Shown piece by piece: positions 21,360 through 28,184 of a stretch of DNA of 38,989 nt. Source of the DNA: a virus; the IMG/VR virus record IMGVR_UViG_3300042691_024196, positions 1 to 38,989 of that record. One strand, 5' to 3'. The notes below the pieces were generated by a model. That model saw nothing but the letters and a program-made list of their open reading frames with translations. It was not told where the DNA came from and made no database searches. A program made the translations under genes and the position numbers. How positions within the stretch are numbered: the first letter of the stretch is position 1; each line of letters begins with the position of its first letter.

Positions 21360-21704
21360 TTACCAAACCTCATAAAAAATGGATGTGTATGTAGTACCTC
21401 TTACAATGTTTTGCAATTCCTTTAATTGTGTTTCAATGGTCCCTTGGAAGTCACCTTCAGACATAACCCCCGCCTCTGTAAACCCAAACATACCTTTCCA
21501 CATTTGTAATGAATGTTGGAGTTTTTGAACACCTTTTTGTAATGACTCGGGTCCCGTAATAATTAATAAAAATTCTTGAGGTGCTTTATAATCAGTATAT
21601 AGATAATAAAAACGGTATTCTTCACTATTTTTAGTTTCAGGATAATCTTTACGTATTTCATCCATAAACAATATTAATCGTTTTGGGTGTAATGACTTGT
21701 TCAT
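21360..21704 (-). CDS. Phage protein (114 aa), unknown function
   Basis: Soluble alpha/beta protein: KRLILFMDEIRKDYP, YRFYYLYTDYKAPQEFLLIITGP, then a helical LQKGVQKLQHSLQMWKGMFG (about 60-80). No recognised domain. It lies between the terminator of the DUF5856-like gene and the TATTTAT element of the next gene. No clear promoter of its own. Confidence 0.7.
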   Translation of the reverse strand: MNKSLHPKRLILFMDEIRKDYPETKNSEEYRFYYLYTDYKAPQEFLLIITGPESLQKGVQKLQHSLQMWKGMFGFTEAGVMSEGDFQGTIETQLKELQNIVRGTTYTSIFYEVW

Positions 21705-21720
21705 AAATTAAACATAATAA

Positions 21721-21745
21721 AAAACCCCCACTAAATCAGTGAGGG
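21721..21745 (-). terminator. Rho-independent terminator after the DUF5856-like gene
   Basis: 8-bp stem CCCTCACT/AGTGGGGG on the minus strand (21738-21745 with 21725-21732) followed by TTTTTT. Same stem sequence as the ncRNA terminator at 893-917. Confidence 0.85.
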
Positions 21746-21768
21746 TTCAAAAAAATATTTGTTTTTTT

Positions 21769-22212
21769 TTATTTTAAGAATCTTAATTTGTACAATGTTG
21801 AGTTGATTAACTCACAAACAGTATCAATTTGATTTTGGATATAAGAATCTTTGCAACAATCTCTTAGGTCTTCTATCTTACCACATAAATCTTTAAGATA
21901 GTTTATTGTATTGGTACTATCTTTATAATCCTCAAGTTTATAGTTTTGATATCCTTTTAAAATACTATATTTACCTTGGTATGATTCAACTAAACCATCA
22001 ACTAAGTCACCTATACCATCATAGTAACCATTAAGTGCCATGTGTTCAGCATAAGATTTAGTTTGTAAGTGAAAAGTATGAATTTGTGTTCTTGAATGTA
22101 GAATCAAAGAAATCATTTCGGTAAAATCTTTAGAACTTGTTTTTTGTTCTGTAATTAAACCTCTTTTTTTAACTTCTTCAAATAATCTTTCTTTTAATAA
22201 ATCTTGTTTCAT
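21769..22212 (-). CDS. DUF5856-like (Dps/ferritin-like helical) protein with tag (147 aa)
   Basis: Starts MKQDLLKERLF (LKE at 6-8 fits the tag rule) with a second LITEQ at residues 19-23. The body FHLQTKSYAEHMALNGYYDGIGDLVDGLVESYQGKY (about 48-83, split here as FHLQTKSYAEHM and GDLVDGLVESYQGKY) matches what I know as DUF5856, helical proteins resembling Dps/ferritin-like bundles in large viruses. Two CCKD/C residues near 117. A TATTTAT element lies 15 nt upstream. Possible virion-packaged DNA-protection protein; this is inference. Confidence 0.78.
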   Translation of the reverse strand: MKQDLLKERLFEEVKKRGLITEQKTSSKDFTEMISLILHSRTQIHTFHLQTKSYAEHMALNGYYDGIGDLVDGLVESYQGKYSILKGYQNYKLEDYKDSTNTINYLKDLCGKIEDLRDCCKDSYIQNQIDTVCELINSTLYKLRFLK

Positions 22213-22227
22213 TGTATTTGTTTTATT

Positions 22228-22234
22228 ATAAATA
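22228..22234 (-). promoter_or_regulatory. TATTTAT element, 15 nt upstream of ATG
   Basis: Minus-strand TATTTAT at a longer distance than usual from ATG at 22212. If it is the same promoter, this transcript has a short leader. Confidence 0.4.
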
Positions 22235-22241
22235 TTAGGAT

Positions 22242-22517
22242 TTACCTAAAACTTAATACAACTTCTCCTTCAATTGAAAATAGTGATAGGTGTTGTTTTA
22301 TTTCTTTATTTATGAAGAACTCAAACATGCTATCTGTAAAATATTTAAAGTCTTCTTTATTAATTACATTTATAGTAACCACCACAATATCATTACCCCA
22401 TTCTTGGTCAACCCCGTTTTCAATATTTAATATTTTAATCAGAACTTTTTTATTTTCATTATTAGGTATCTTTATTTCAAGATTGTTGTTCTGATAAAAC
22501 TTTAAAATGTGGTTCAT
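22242..22517 (-). CDS. Phage protein (91 aa), unknown function
   Basis: Beta-rich small protein (LEIKIPNNENKKVLIKILNIE; DIVVVTINVIN) with aromatic helix KYFTDSMFEFFINKEI. The start overlaps the preceding micro-gene by 41 nt in another frame, which is more than usual here; a shorter version from an internal start cannot be excluded. Last gene of the 23162 leftward set. Confidence 0.62.
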   Translation of the reverse strand: MNHILKFYQNNNLEIKIPNNENKKVLIKILNIENGVDQEWGNDIVVVTINVINKEDFKYFTDSMFEFFINKEIKQHLSLFSIEGEVVLSFR

Positions 22518-22650
22518 TTTCTTTATAAATTTTTCTTAATGTTTTACCCAATTCATAGTCATTAGGGTATTGTTTAATTAGACTTGTAATTAATCTAATC
22601 ATAGTTTTTTCGTCTATATCTTTTAGGGTATTCAAATTATTCTCAATCAT
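22477..22650 (-). CDS. Micro-gene (57 aa)
   Basis: MIENNLNTLKDIDEKTMIRL through KQYPNDYELGKTLRKIY, helical and charged. Its ATG overlaps the stop of the RmlC-like gene in an ATGA junction, which supports real translation. No family recognised. Confidence 0.6.
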   Translation of the reverse strand: MIENNLNTLKDIDEKTMIRLITSLIKQYPNDYELGKTLRKIYKENEPHFKVLSEQQS

Positions 22651-23162
22651 TTTTTAAAATTTTTAGTTATTAAATCTTTATCTGAAATTATTATAGAATC
22701 TTCATATCTTTTTAAAATATTTTTAACCACATTGACTTCTTTCCAATATATAGAACCTTCACTTTCAGGTGAATAGTCATTATCAACCAAATATTGAACA
22801 ATTGTATTATCTTCTAATGTGATAAATCCGTGGGCATATCCTCTTGGGACTATTAATTCATCGTTAGGGTCCATTCCGAATGTATGTACTGACATATACT
22901 CAGATGATTCAGGTCTAATATCCACTACAAAGTCTATGATTGAGCCATTTATGACTTTAATCAATTTACATTGTGCTTTATCTCCTATTTGAAAATGTAA
23001 CCCTCTAAGAGTATGTTTAACGGGATTAACACTTATATTACTTTGTACCCATTTTTTATTTAATTCTGTAATTGGTGAATTTTCGTATTTTAAAGATAAT
23101 GGTGCAAAAGTACCTCGATTATCTTTAAAAACTTTATTATGTATTAATTTAACAAACTCCAT
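22647..23162 (-). CDS. rmlC: dTDP-4-dehydrorhamnose 3,5-epimerase-like protein (171 aa)
   Basis: Start at 23162 (MEFVKLIHNKVF) because the terminator of the upstream gene occupies 23168-23197. RmlC cupin motifs: KDNRGTF (13-19), LRGLHFQ with catalytic His56, CKLIKVINGSIIDFVVDIR (65-83), VPRGYAHGF (105-113) and catalytic Tyr130 in NDYSPESEG. Length 171 is close to the family's roughly 180. RmlC epimerises C3 and C5 of dTDP-4-keto-6-deoxyglucose; related enzymes act on other nucleotide sugars. In a phage this points to modification of a host glycan or of the phage's own DNA or virion. No other rml gene is in the window. Confidence 0.9.
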   Translation of the reverse strand: MEFVKLIHNKVFKDNRGTFAPLSLKYENSPITELNKKWVQSNISVNPVKHTLRGLHFQIGDKAQCKLIKVINGSIIDFVVDIRPESSEYMSVHTFGMDPNDELIVPRGYAHGFITLEDNTIVQYLVDNDYSPESEGSIYWKEVNVVKNILKRYEDSIIISDKDLITKNFKK

Positions 23163-23167
23163 AAAAA

Positions 23168-23200
23168 AACCTTTGTTATAATAATACAACAAAGGTTTCT
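23168..23200 (-). terminator. Rho-independent terminator after the 23221 gene
   Basis: 10-bp stem AACCTTTGTT/AACAAAGGTT (23188-23197 with 23168-23177) and a T-tract on the minus strand. It sits immediately before the RmlC start, so read-through or another promoter must supply rmlC. Confidence 0.75.
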
Positions 23201-23220
23201 ACTAATCAATTTTTTTTTAT

Positions 23221-23523
23221 TTATTTACCGATAATTAAATCATTAAAATCTAATTTACCCATACCCTCAATACCTTTGTTATCAACAAATTCATCATACA
23301 TGAATGACTTAACAACCGCAATAATACTTTGTTCTGCTTGAGCAACTTTACTAACCATCCAATCCTCAAGTTCTTCTTCATCATCCATTGACTCCCACAT
23401 TTTATGTGCTAAAGTTGCGATAGTGAATAATTGTTGTTTAGTCATACTAGACCCTTTATGGTTTTCTTTTAAAGTAACAACCAATTCTCCTAATTGTTTT
23501 TCCGAAATGACTATTCTTCTCAT
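23221..23523 (-). CDS. Tagged virion-type protein (100 aa)
   Basis: MRRIVISEKQLGELV: tag (ISE, 6-8). Residues 27-85 (MTKQQLFTIATLAHKMWESM, DDEEELEDWMVSKVAQAEQ) resemble a short helical module found in marine T4-like phage proteins ('A..LY..M.DD.ELPEWV.SKV..A'), often within structural proteins, from memory. Overlaps the stop of the upstream tagged gene by 4 nt, so both come from the TATTTAT promoter at 24319. Confidence 0.77.
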   Translation of the reverse strand: MRRIVISEKQLGELVVTLKENHKGSSMTKQQLFTIATLAHKMWESMDDEEELEDWMVSKVAQAEQSIIAVVKSFMYDEFVDNKGIEGMGKLDFNDLIIGK

Positions 23524-24314
23524 GCTTGTAGTGATGTTTTTAAACTTTCTAATTTTTTCTCGTATTCATCTTTACTTAAAACACTCTTTAAAGGTTCAAA
23601 TGTTCCTCCAGGTTTTCTAACTTCCCATTTTTTAGTGGCGGTTAAATAATATATATTATTTTCATTAGGTATTTTATATTCCCCTGAAATCCAAACTTTA
23701 AAATAATCTTCTTTTTGGGTTAGACTATCAACTTTATTACTTGTTGATGACGATGTTGTTGATGATGTTGTAACAGGTTGTTGTGTGTTAGTGGTTATTG
23801 GTGGAGTGTATGAAGTTGAGGTTGGTGTTTTAGGTTTTGGGTTTACGATTGAACCTGAACTTGAACCTCCTTTACCATCTTTATCTTTTTTCTGACTTTG
23901 GTAATAAGTATTTACTATATTTTGTAGATTTCTACTTGCATGTTTATATCCATCATAATGAGATACTACTGAACGTAGATTACTTATAATATCTAATACT
24001 ATATCATTAGTTGTCTCAATCTCACTAAATTCAACTTCAACATGTTTTAATTCTTTCATTACAGACAACATAATTTTTTCAGAACTCTTTAACCTTTTTA
24101 AAGAATTTTTAATAATATTCATGTTCCTACTTAAACTATAACCTTTACCTGTAAAAGCCCCTTTTAAACCAGCAAAAATATTACCAAATCTTAATGTCCC
24201 AATATCTCTACCTAAGTCACCTAAAAACCCTTCTTCAAGTTCTTCTTCCGAACTTTCTTTAATGGTTTTAACCAACTCTTCTAATTGTTTTTCTGTTATA
24301 AGAATATTACTCAT
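23520..24314 (-). CDS. Tagged protein with Ser/Thr/Pro-rich linker (264 aa)
   Basis: Start at 24314 (MSNILITEKQLEELV) is fixed by TATTTAT 4 nt upstream; the longer frame crosses the upstream terminator. Tag ITE at 6-8, followed by an acidic ESSEEELEEGFLGDLG stretch and a Gly-rich segment (FAGLKGAFTGKG), then helices, a low-complexity linker rich in Ser, Thr and Pro (about 150-200) and a small C-terminal beta domain (DYFKVWISGEYKI; WEVRKPGGTF). Modular, non-enzymatic appearance. Predicted virion protein. Confidence 0.78.
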   Translation of the reverse strand: MSNILITEKQLEELVKTIKESSEEELEEGFLGDLGRDIGTLRFGNIFAGLKGAFTGKGYSLSRNMNIIKNSLKRLKSSEKIMLSVMKELKHVEVEFSEIETTNDIVLDIISNLRSVVSHYDGYKHASRNLQNIVNTYYQSQKKDKDGKGGSSSGSIVNPKPKTPTSTSYTPPITTNTQQPVTTSSTTSSSTSNKVDSLTQKEDYFKVWISGEYKIPNENNIYYLTATKKWEVRKPGGTFEPLKSVLSKDEYEKKLESLKTSLQA

Positions 24315-24318
24315 AACA

Positions 24319-24325
24319 ATAAATA
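24319..24325 (-). promoter_or_regulatory. TATTTAT start-proximal element, gap 4
   Basis: Minus-strand TATTTAT, 4 nt before ATG at 24314; lies just past the terminator at 24333-24360, so it is an independent start of transcription. Confidence 0.63.
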
Positions 24326-24332
24326 TCATAAA

Positions 24333-24360
24333 AATAAAAAAGGGAGAAGTTACTCTCCCT
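24333..24360 (-). terminator. Rho-independent terminator after the SPFH gene
   Basis: 7-bp stem AGGGAGA/TCTCCCT (24354-24360 with 24341-24347) followed by TTTTTTATTTTT on the minus strand. A second hairpin CCTTGTT/AACAAGG (24386-24404) precedes it. Confidence 0.8.
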
Positions 24361-24409
24361 TGGGGCCGATTAAGGCAATCCACCACCTTGTTTTACGAAC
24401 AAGGAAACG

Positions 24410-25360
24410 TTATTGTTTGATGTTTAAAAATGTACCTGAACTACCCGCCATAGTTGTTGGTAATTTACCATCCCAAGTTTGTGCTTTAATATATTCAACA
24501 TACAAAGGTGTGATTTCTTTTTGTTTAAGTTTCATGGCAAGTGCGGTTGCCTGAGCGTCAATAATCATTTTTGCAGAATCACCTTTAGCTATCGCAATTT
24601 TTTCTTGAGCCTCGGCTTCAGCCACTAACTTTCTTTGCATCGCCGCCTGAGCTTCTTGGACCGCCTTTGTTTTCCCTTCAATTGCTTGTTGGAGTGATTT
24701 AGGTGGTATGATGTTAGTTCTCAATTGTGATACTGTAAACCATTTAGAAACTCTTTTATTACATTCAGTAATAATCGCTGCTTCAAACTCTTCTCGTTTA
24801 TTAAAGATAGCGTCCACGTCCCATCTGTTCGCCACGTCATTAACTGAGGATACAATAGCGTTTTTTAACCAACCTTGTTCAACCTCTTTAATATCTAATC
24901 TAAGATTAACAAACATTTCTCCAATCGCATCTTCACGTAATGAGTAATTGAATGAAGGTTTAATGGTCGCCGCGAATCCACCTTTGGTAATTACTGTTTG
25001 TGCGTCGTATTCGATGTGTTGTTGGAATAATGGGAATTCTTTTACTTGTTCGGTCCATGAATTGTATAAAACCCAACCTGTTTTATACTGATAAGAAGAA
25101 ACCCCTCTTTCTGAACCTGTTAAATTAACCTTTAATCCTTTATTACCCGCGTCAATTCTTTCAAGTGAAAATGGTTGTATCATTGCGATTAGAATACCTA
25201 AAAAAACAATACCTAAAGGTTTTATCAACCATGATACGTTAAAACGTTTTCTACTCCCCGAATACCTATCTTCAGTTAAAGTATACATGTTTTCTTTAGT
25301 TGACATAGCAACAAATACACCAACAATCAGTGACAAAATAAAAATTCCAAATCCAATCAT
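24410..25360 (-). CDS. SPFH / prohibitin-like membrane protein (316 aa)
   Basis: Two hydrophobic N-terminal helices (residues 1-19 and about 46-62), then an SPFH/band 7 domain (RIDAGNKGLKVNLTGSERGV; YDAQTVITKGGFAATIKPSFNYSL split) and the long Ala/Glu/Lys-rich coiled coil typical of prohibitins (AVQEAQAAMQRKLVAEAEAQ). The family builds ring-like membrane scaffolds. Phage copies are seldom discussed. Coupled by ATGA to two downstream-labelled small membrane genes that precede it in the operon. Base composition is higher in G+C than the tagged genes. Likely a host-envelope organiser during infection; inference. Confidence 0.9.
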   Translation of the reverse strand: MIGFGIFILSLIVGVFVAMSTKENMYTLTEDRYSGSRKRFNVSWLIKPLGIVFLGILIAMIQPFSLERIDAGNKGLKVNLTGSERGVSSYQYKTGWVLYNSWTEQVKEFPLFQQHIEYDAQTVITKGGFAATIKPSFNYSLREDAIGEMFVNLRLDIKEVEQGWLKNAIVSSVNDVANRWDVDAIFNKREEFEAAIITECNKRVSKWFTVSQLRTNIIPPKSLQQAIEGKTKAVQEAQAAMQRKLVAEAEAQEKIAIAKGDSAKMIIDAQATALAMKLKQKEITPLYVEYIKAQTWDGKLPTTMAGSSGTFLNIKQ

Positions 25361-25551
25361 TTTTTTTCTTTTTTAGTTTTAAATAAAATTTTATATGTTT
25401 CATTAATTAAATACATAAGGACCCCAACCAATCCAATGAAACACAACAATTGGAGGAACCCGTTTACTTCTCTACTAACAATATATTCACCAAACATTGA
25501 TGTGCTTACTATACAACCTAACCACATTAAAAACAATTTAAAATACTCCAT
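25357..25551 (-). CDS. Small two-helix membrane protein (64 aa)
   Basis: Two transmembrane helices (about 5-25 and 33-53) and a basic C-terminus (KTKKEKK), predicted cytoplasmic. Stop overlaps the SPFH ATG (ATGA), so it is cotranslated with it and may be its membrane partner. No family recognised. Confidence 0.75.
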   Translation of the reverse strand: MEYFKLFLMWLGCIVSTSMFGEYIVSREVNGFLQLLCFIGLVGVLMYLINETYKILFKTKKEKK

Positions 25552-25558
25552 TTTTTAC

Positions 25559-25771
25559 TTATTCAAAACATTTATAAATCTTATCAACGTTCTTTTCAGA
25601 AACTATCTCATTATTTGTTTTTTGATTTGTTTCTCCACTAAGAGACGTTTTAATCTTTAGAACCAAAAATATAAACATAAAAACAGTTCCTATCAATAAC
25701 CATTTTAAAACTATTTTCCAAAATCTATAGATTATATATAGGGTGATACCTATCGTAATTAACCATTCCAT
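25559..25771 (-). CDS. Small membrane protein (70 aa)
   Basis: Starts MEWLITIGITLYIIYRFW; two hydrophobic segments (about 3-17 and 22-43) and a hydrophilic tail. Member of the SPFH-linked membrane trio; holin-like in size, but the position gives no support for a lysis role. Confidence 0.7.
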   Translation of the reverse strand: MEWLITIGITLYIIYRFWKIVLKWLLIGTVFMFIFLVLKIKTSLSGETNQKTNNEIVSEKNVDKIYKCFE

Positions 25772-25779
25772 GTTCTATA

Positions 25780-26055
25780 TTATTTAGTTACTAAAGCCTC
25801 GATTTTACTTTTCGCATGGTCAGCCAAATCATATTTGTCAACTGATGTCAAGACGATTGAGTCCACCAAATGTTTGTATGGTACGTGTACTAAGAAATCC
25901 ACCCCGTTGAAGAATGTTAAGTCATTTTTTAGTTCAAGACACCCATGGACCATCTTTAAAAAGATTTTAAATTGTGTTGCATCTACGAATGTCTCGTTGA
26001 TTAATTTTCCGAACTTCTCGTTCTCAATTCTGATATTATAAGTTGATGTGTTCAT
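25780..26055 (-). CDS. Phage protein (91 aa), unknown function
   Basis: MNTSTYNIRIENEKFGKLI, then FLKMVHGCLELKNDLTFFNG and a helical C-terminus (YDLADHAKSKIEALV). Soluble. A TATATTTG box at 26075-26082 likely drives it and the three membrane genes that follow. No family recognised. Codon use is richer in G+C than for tagged genes. Confidence 0.72.
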   Translation of the reverse strand: MNTSTYNIRIENEKFGKLINETFVDATQFKIFLKMVHGCLELKNDLTFFNGVDFLVHVPYKHLVDSIVLTSVDKYDLADHAKSKIEALVTK

Positions 26056-26074
26056 ACTGTTTAAATTATTTAGA

Positions 26075-26082
26075 CAAATATA
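26075..26082 (-). promoter_or_regulatory. Host-type -7 box TATATTTG
   Basis: TAnnTTTG on the minus strand 19 nt upstream of ATG 26055; no TTG at the correct -33 distance, so weaker support than the others. Confidence 0.4.
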
Positions 26083-26088
26083 CGATTA

Positions 26089-26865
26089 TTATTTCATTTT
26101 TCCTAATGCTTCGATTATAGAATCTACGCTATTATTACCCATGTAAGTACGGTCAATATTAAAAACTACTTCACCATCAACCTCTTTGTAAGAAAGAACA
26201 ATAATACTTCCATTAGTATGTTTTACAACTATTTGGTTATGATTAGTACTTACACCATTTTCAGTTCTTCCACCAAAATTAACTTCGGTATTAACTCCCC
26301 AATACTTATCAAAAGCTAATCTGAACGCTCTTGTTTTAAGTTCGGCTTGTTTTTGTTTGTGGTTATAATTATTCCAAAGACCTTGAACGTAGGTGTTAAC
26401 CTTTTCGACTACAGGTCTTCCTGTTTTAAAGTATTTTTTATCATCTTCCCAATTACAAGTTACTTTAAGTTTGTAACCATGACTAACAGTTCTCCAAGAA
26501 CCTCTTGGGCATGTTTTATGTTCTTCAACATAAATTCTGATTCGGTTGGACTCACCTTCAGGTATTTTACCTGTGTAAACAATCTCCATGTCACTATAAT
26601 CTACGGAAATCTCACCAACCAAAACTCTTTGTGAGTTATAGTTGTATTTACCTTCAGCATCAACAATGTAAGGTTGTACTTGATATCTTTGAGTTCTAGG
26701 AGTTCTCTTTAATTCAAATTCAGGGGAATATTTAAGTAACTCATTAAAGTACTTAACCCACTCGGATTCATATTTATTTCTATCCTCTTTAAATGTATCC
26801 GCACTTCTTTGTATACCTGCGATAGTTTCTTTGATATGTTTCTGTTGTAGTTCTTTCTGTGTCAT
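26089..26865 (-). CDS. Phage protein (258 aa), unknown function
   Basis: Start at 26865 (MTQKELQQKHIKE); a longer frame using TTG would begin within the promoter. N-terminal helix, then a beta-rich domain with QRYQVQPYIVDAEGKYNY, EIVYTGKIPEGESNRIRIYV and CPRGSWRTVSHGYKLKVTC, ending in a small alpha/beta unit. No catalytic motif recognised. Monocistronic from a perfect host-type promoter, therefore probably early. Confidence 0.74.
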   Translation of the reverse strand: MTQKELQQKHIKETIAGIQRSADTFKEDRNKYESEWVKYFNELLKYSPEFELKRTPRTQRYQVQPYIVDAEGKYNYNSQRVLVGEISVDYSDMEIVYTGKIPEGESNRIRIYVEEHKTCPRGSWRTVSHGYKLKVTCNWEDDKKYFKTGRPVVEKVNTYVQGLWNNYNHKQKQAELKTRAFRLAFDKYWGVNTEVNFGGRTENGVSTNHNQIVVKHTNGSIIVLSYKEVDGEVVFNIDRTYMGNNSVDSIIEALGKMK

Positions 26866-26898
26866 GGCGTAAGGGTGTTTGTATCCGTTTGTAGAATA

Positions 26899-26928
26899 CA
26901 AAGATAGTAAAAAATCTTACACCACCAA
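26899..26928 (-). promoter_or_regulatory. Host-type promoter TTG-N19-TATCTTTG (perfect)
   Basis: Minus strand: TTG at 26926-26928, 19 nt, TATCTTTG at 26899-26906; 33 nt to ATG at 26865. Confidence 0.82.
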
Positions 26929-26933
26929 AAATA

Positions 26934-27170
26934 TTATTCAGTTTTACCAATAAAAGATTGTCGTTTGGAGGTTACCCTTGCTTCAAGAGGCCAAATAACA
27001 CTATACTGATAATCTCTCCAATACTTGTCAGGAGTAATTCTCATTAGTTGTTTTTCAAAATTTCTAACCAATTGTTTCGCGGTAAAAGTTTGTTGGTACG
27101 TTTCACAAGAATCAATCACCTTTTCTAACCATTTTGCTACGTCTCCGTAGTGTGTACTTCTTTGTTCCAT
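26934..27170 (-). CDS. Small basic phage protein (78 aa)
   Basis: Start at 27170 (MEQRSTHYGDVAKWLEKV), one nt after the SmpB stop; the longer frame overlaps SmpB. Helical N-terminus, then FTAKQLVRNFEKQLMRITPDKYW, and a basic C-terminus (RVTSKRQSF). Translationally coupled to SmpB. No family recognised; basic charge may indicate RNA contact (inference). Confidence 0.68.
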   Translation of the reverse strand: MEQRSTHYGDVAKWLEKVIDSCETYQQTFTAKQLVRNFEKQLMRITPDKYWRDYQYSVIWPLEARVTSKRQSFIGKTE

Positions 27171-27171
27171 G

Positions 27172-27603
27172 TTAATATTCTTTTTTAAGTTCTCTAGATA
27201 TATCTCTTTCTTTAATTGTTTCTCTTTTGTCATATAATTTCTTACCTCGACCTAATACAATCTCAACCTTAACAATTCCTTTTTCATTCATGAAAACTTT
27301 ATAAGGCAATATTGTCAGACCTTTTACTAAATTATTACTTAATTTGTTTAATTCTTTCTTTTTAAGTAATAGTTTCCTATCCCTTTTAGCACTGTGAGTA
27401 AAAGCGTCTTTAGTTTCAGAAATTAAAATATTCTTAATGAATAGTTCCCCATCATTAAAATAACAAAATGAATCGTTCATTGATATCTTACCATTTCTTA
27501 TTGACTTTATCTCAGTACCTTGTAATACGATACCTGCAATATAAGTCTCTAAAATATGATATTCAAATCTTACCTTTCGATTTTCGATATATGTTCTACC
27601 CAT
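27172..27603 (-). CDS. smpB: SmpB (SsrA-binding protein), 143 aa
   Basis: Full-length SmpB: MGRTYIENRKVRFEYHILETYIAG, LQGTEIKSIRNGK, MNDSFCYFNDGELF, KRDRKLLLKKKELNKL, KGLTILPYKVFMNEKGIVKVE and the terminal GKKLYDKRETIKERD block that in cellular SmpB carries the basic C-terminal tail entering the mRNA channel. SmpB with tmRNA rescues stalled ribosomes. A phage copy could commandeer host tmRNA or serve translation of leaderless/truncated messages. ATG at 27603 chosen by homology; a GTG two codons earlier overlaps the -7 box. No tmRNA gene is found here. Confidence 0.93.
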   Translation of the reverse strand: MGRTYIENRKVRFEYHILETYIAGIVLQGTEIKSIRNGKISMNDSFCYFNDGELFIKNILISETKDAFTHSAKRDRKLLLKKKELNKLSNNLVKGLTILPYKVFMNEKGIVKVEIVLGRGKKLYDKRETIKERDISRELKKEY

Positions 27604-27608
27604 AACCA

Positions 27609-27616
27609 CAAAGATA
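27609..27616 (-). promoter_or_regulatory. Host-type -7 box TATCTTTG, 5 nt before SmpB start
   Basis: TATCTTTG on the minus strand ends 5 nt before ATG 27603, predicting a leaderless mRNA. No TTG at 19-20 nt; the preceding terminator stem occupies that region. Confidence 0.5.
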
Positions 27617-27630
27617 ATAAATAAAATGAA

Positions 27631-27666
27631 AAAACCCTAACAAATGACTAAATTTGTTAGGGTTAA
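27631..27666 (-). terminator. Rho-independent terminator after the Nudix gene
   Basis: Perfect 11-bp stem CCCTAACAAAT/ATTTGTTAGGG (27635-27645 with 27652-27662) followed on the minus strand by TTTTTT. Ends transcripts coming from 28159. Confidence 0.88.
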
Positions 27667-27742
27667 TTACTACCAACTTAAAGAAAGGGGTTGTTGGGGC
27701 TATGTAGGATATAAATATATAGATTTTATGAAAAAATATAAA

Positions 27743-28159
27743 TTATTTTAAAATTTTTTCAATTATACCGTGTAACTGAGTGTTTTTCTTTATGGGAAGA
27801 TTGTTTAACCTAAAATACCCATAGTCAATATGTTCATTACCATCTTGAGCATTTTCCAAATCAGGTATTATTTTATTTTCAGAATTAAGTAAAAAAACAT
27901 AAAAAAGTCCTTCAGAATCATTTTTACCTTTAGTCTTACCATTCATGAAACCAATAAGTTTAATCTTATCTTTAACTTTATGTCCCGTCTCCTCAAAAAA
28001 TTCTCGTTTAGCACCAATCATTGCGTTCTCACCATTTTCTACATGACCACAAGGTATTGACCATTGACCTGGCATATCACCCTCGTAATTGCGTTGACAC
28101 ATGAGAACTTCGTCCCCACACTTCACAATTATTCCTGCATATCTTTTTGGTTGTTTCAT
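27743..28159 (-). CDS. Nudix hydrolase (138 aa)
   Basis: Start at 28159 (MKQPKRYAGIIVK) chosen because the upstream frame is hydrophobic run-on overlapping the divergent gene. A complete Nudix box spans residues 38-60 (G-x5-E-x7-REFFEETG): GHVENGE ... KREFFEETGH, the Mg-binding and catalytic helix. Family members hydrolyse nucleoside diphosphate-X compounds; phage Nudix enzymes act on NDPs, ADP-ribose or RNA caps, and the substrate here is undetermined. Divergent from the DUF192 gene with a 25-nt gap. Confidence 0.9.
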   Translation of the reverse strand: MKQPKRYAGIIVKCGDEVLMCQRNYEGDMPGQWSIPCGHVENGENAMIGAKREFFEETGHKVKDKIKLIGFMNGKTKGKNDSEGLFYVFLLNSENKIIPDLENAQDGNEHIDYGYFRLNNLPIKKNTQLHGIIEKILK

Positions 28160-28173
28160 TACAATAGTTGGTA

Positions 28174-28184
28174 TATTTATAAGT
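28174..28184 (+). promoter_or_regulatory. TATTTAT start-proximal element, gap 4
   Basis: TATTTAT at 28174-28180, 4 nt before ATG at 28185, in the divergent gap with the Nudix gene. Confidence 0.6.
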
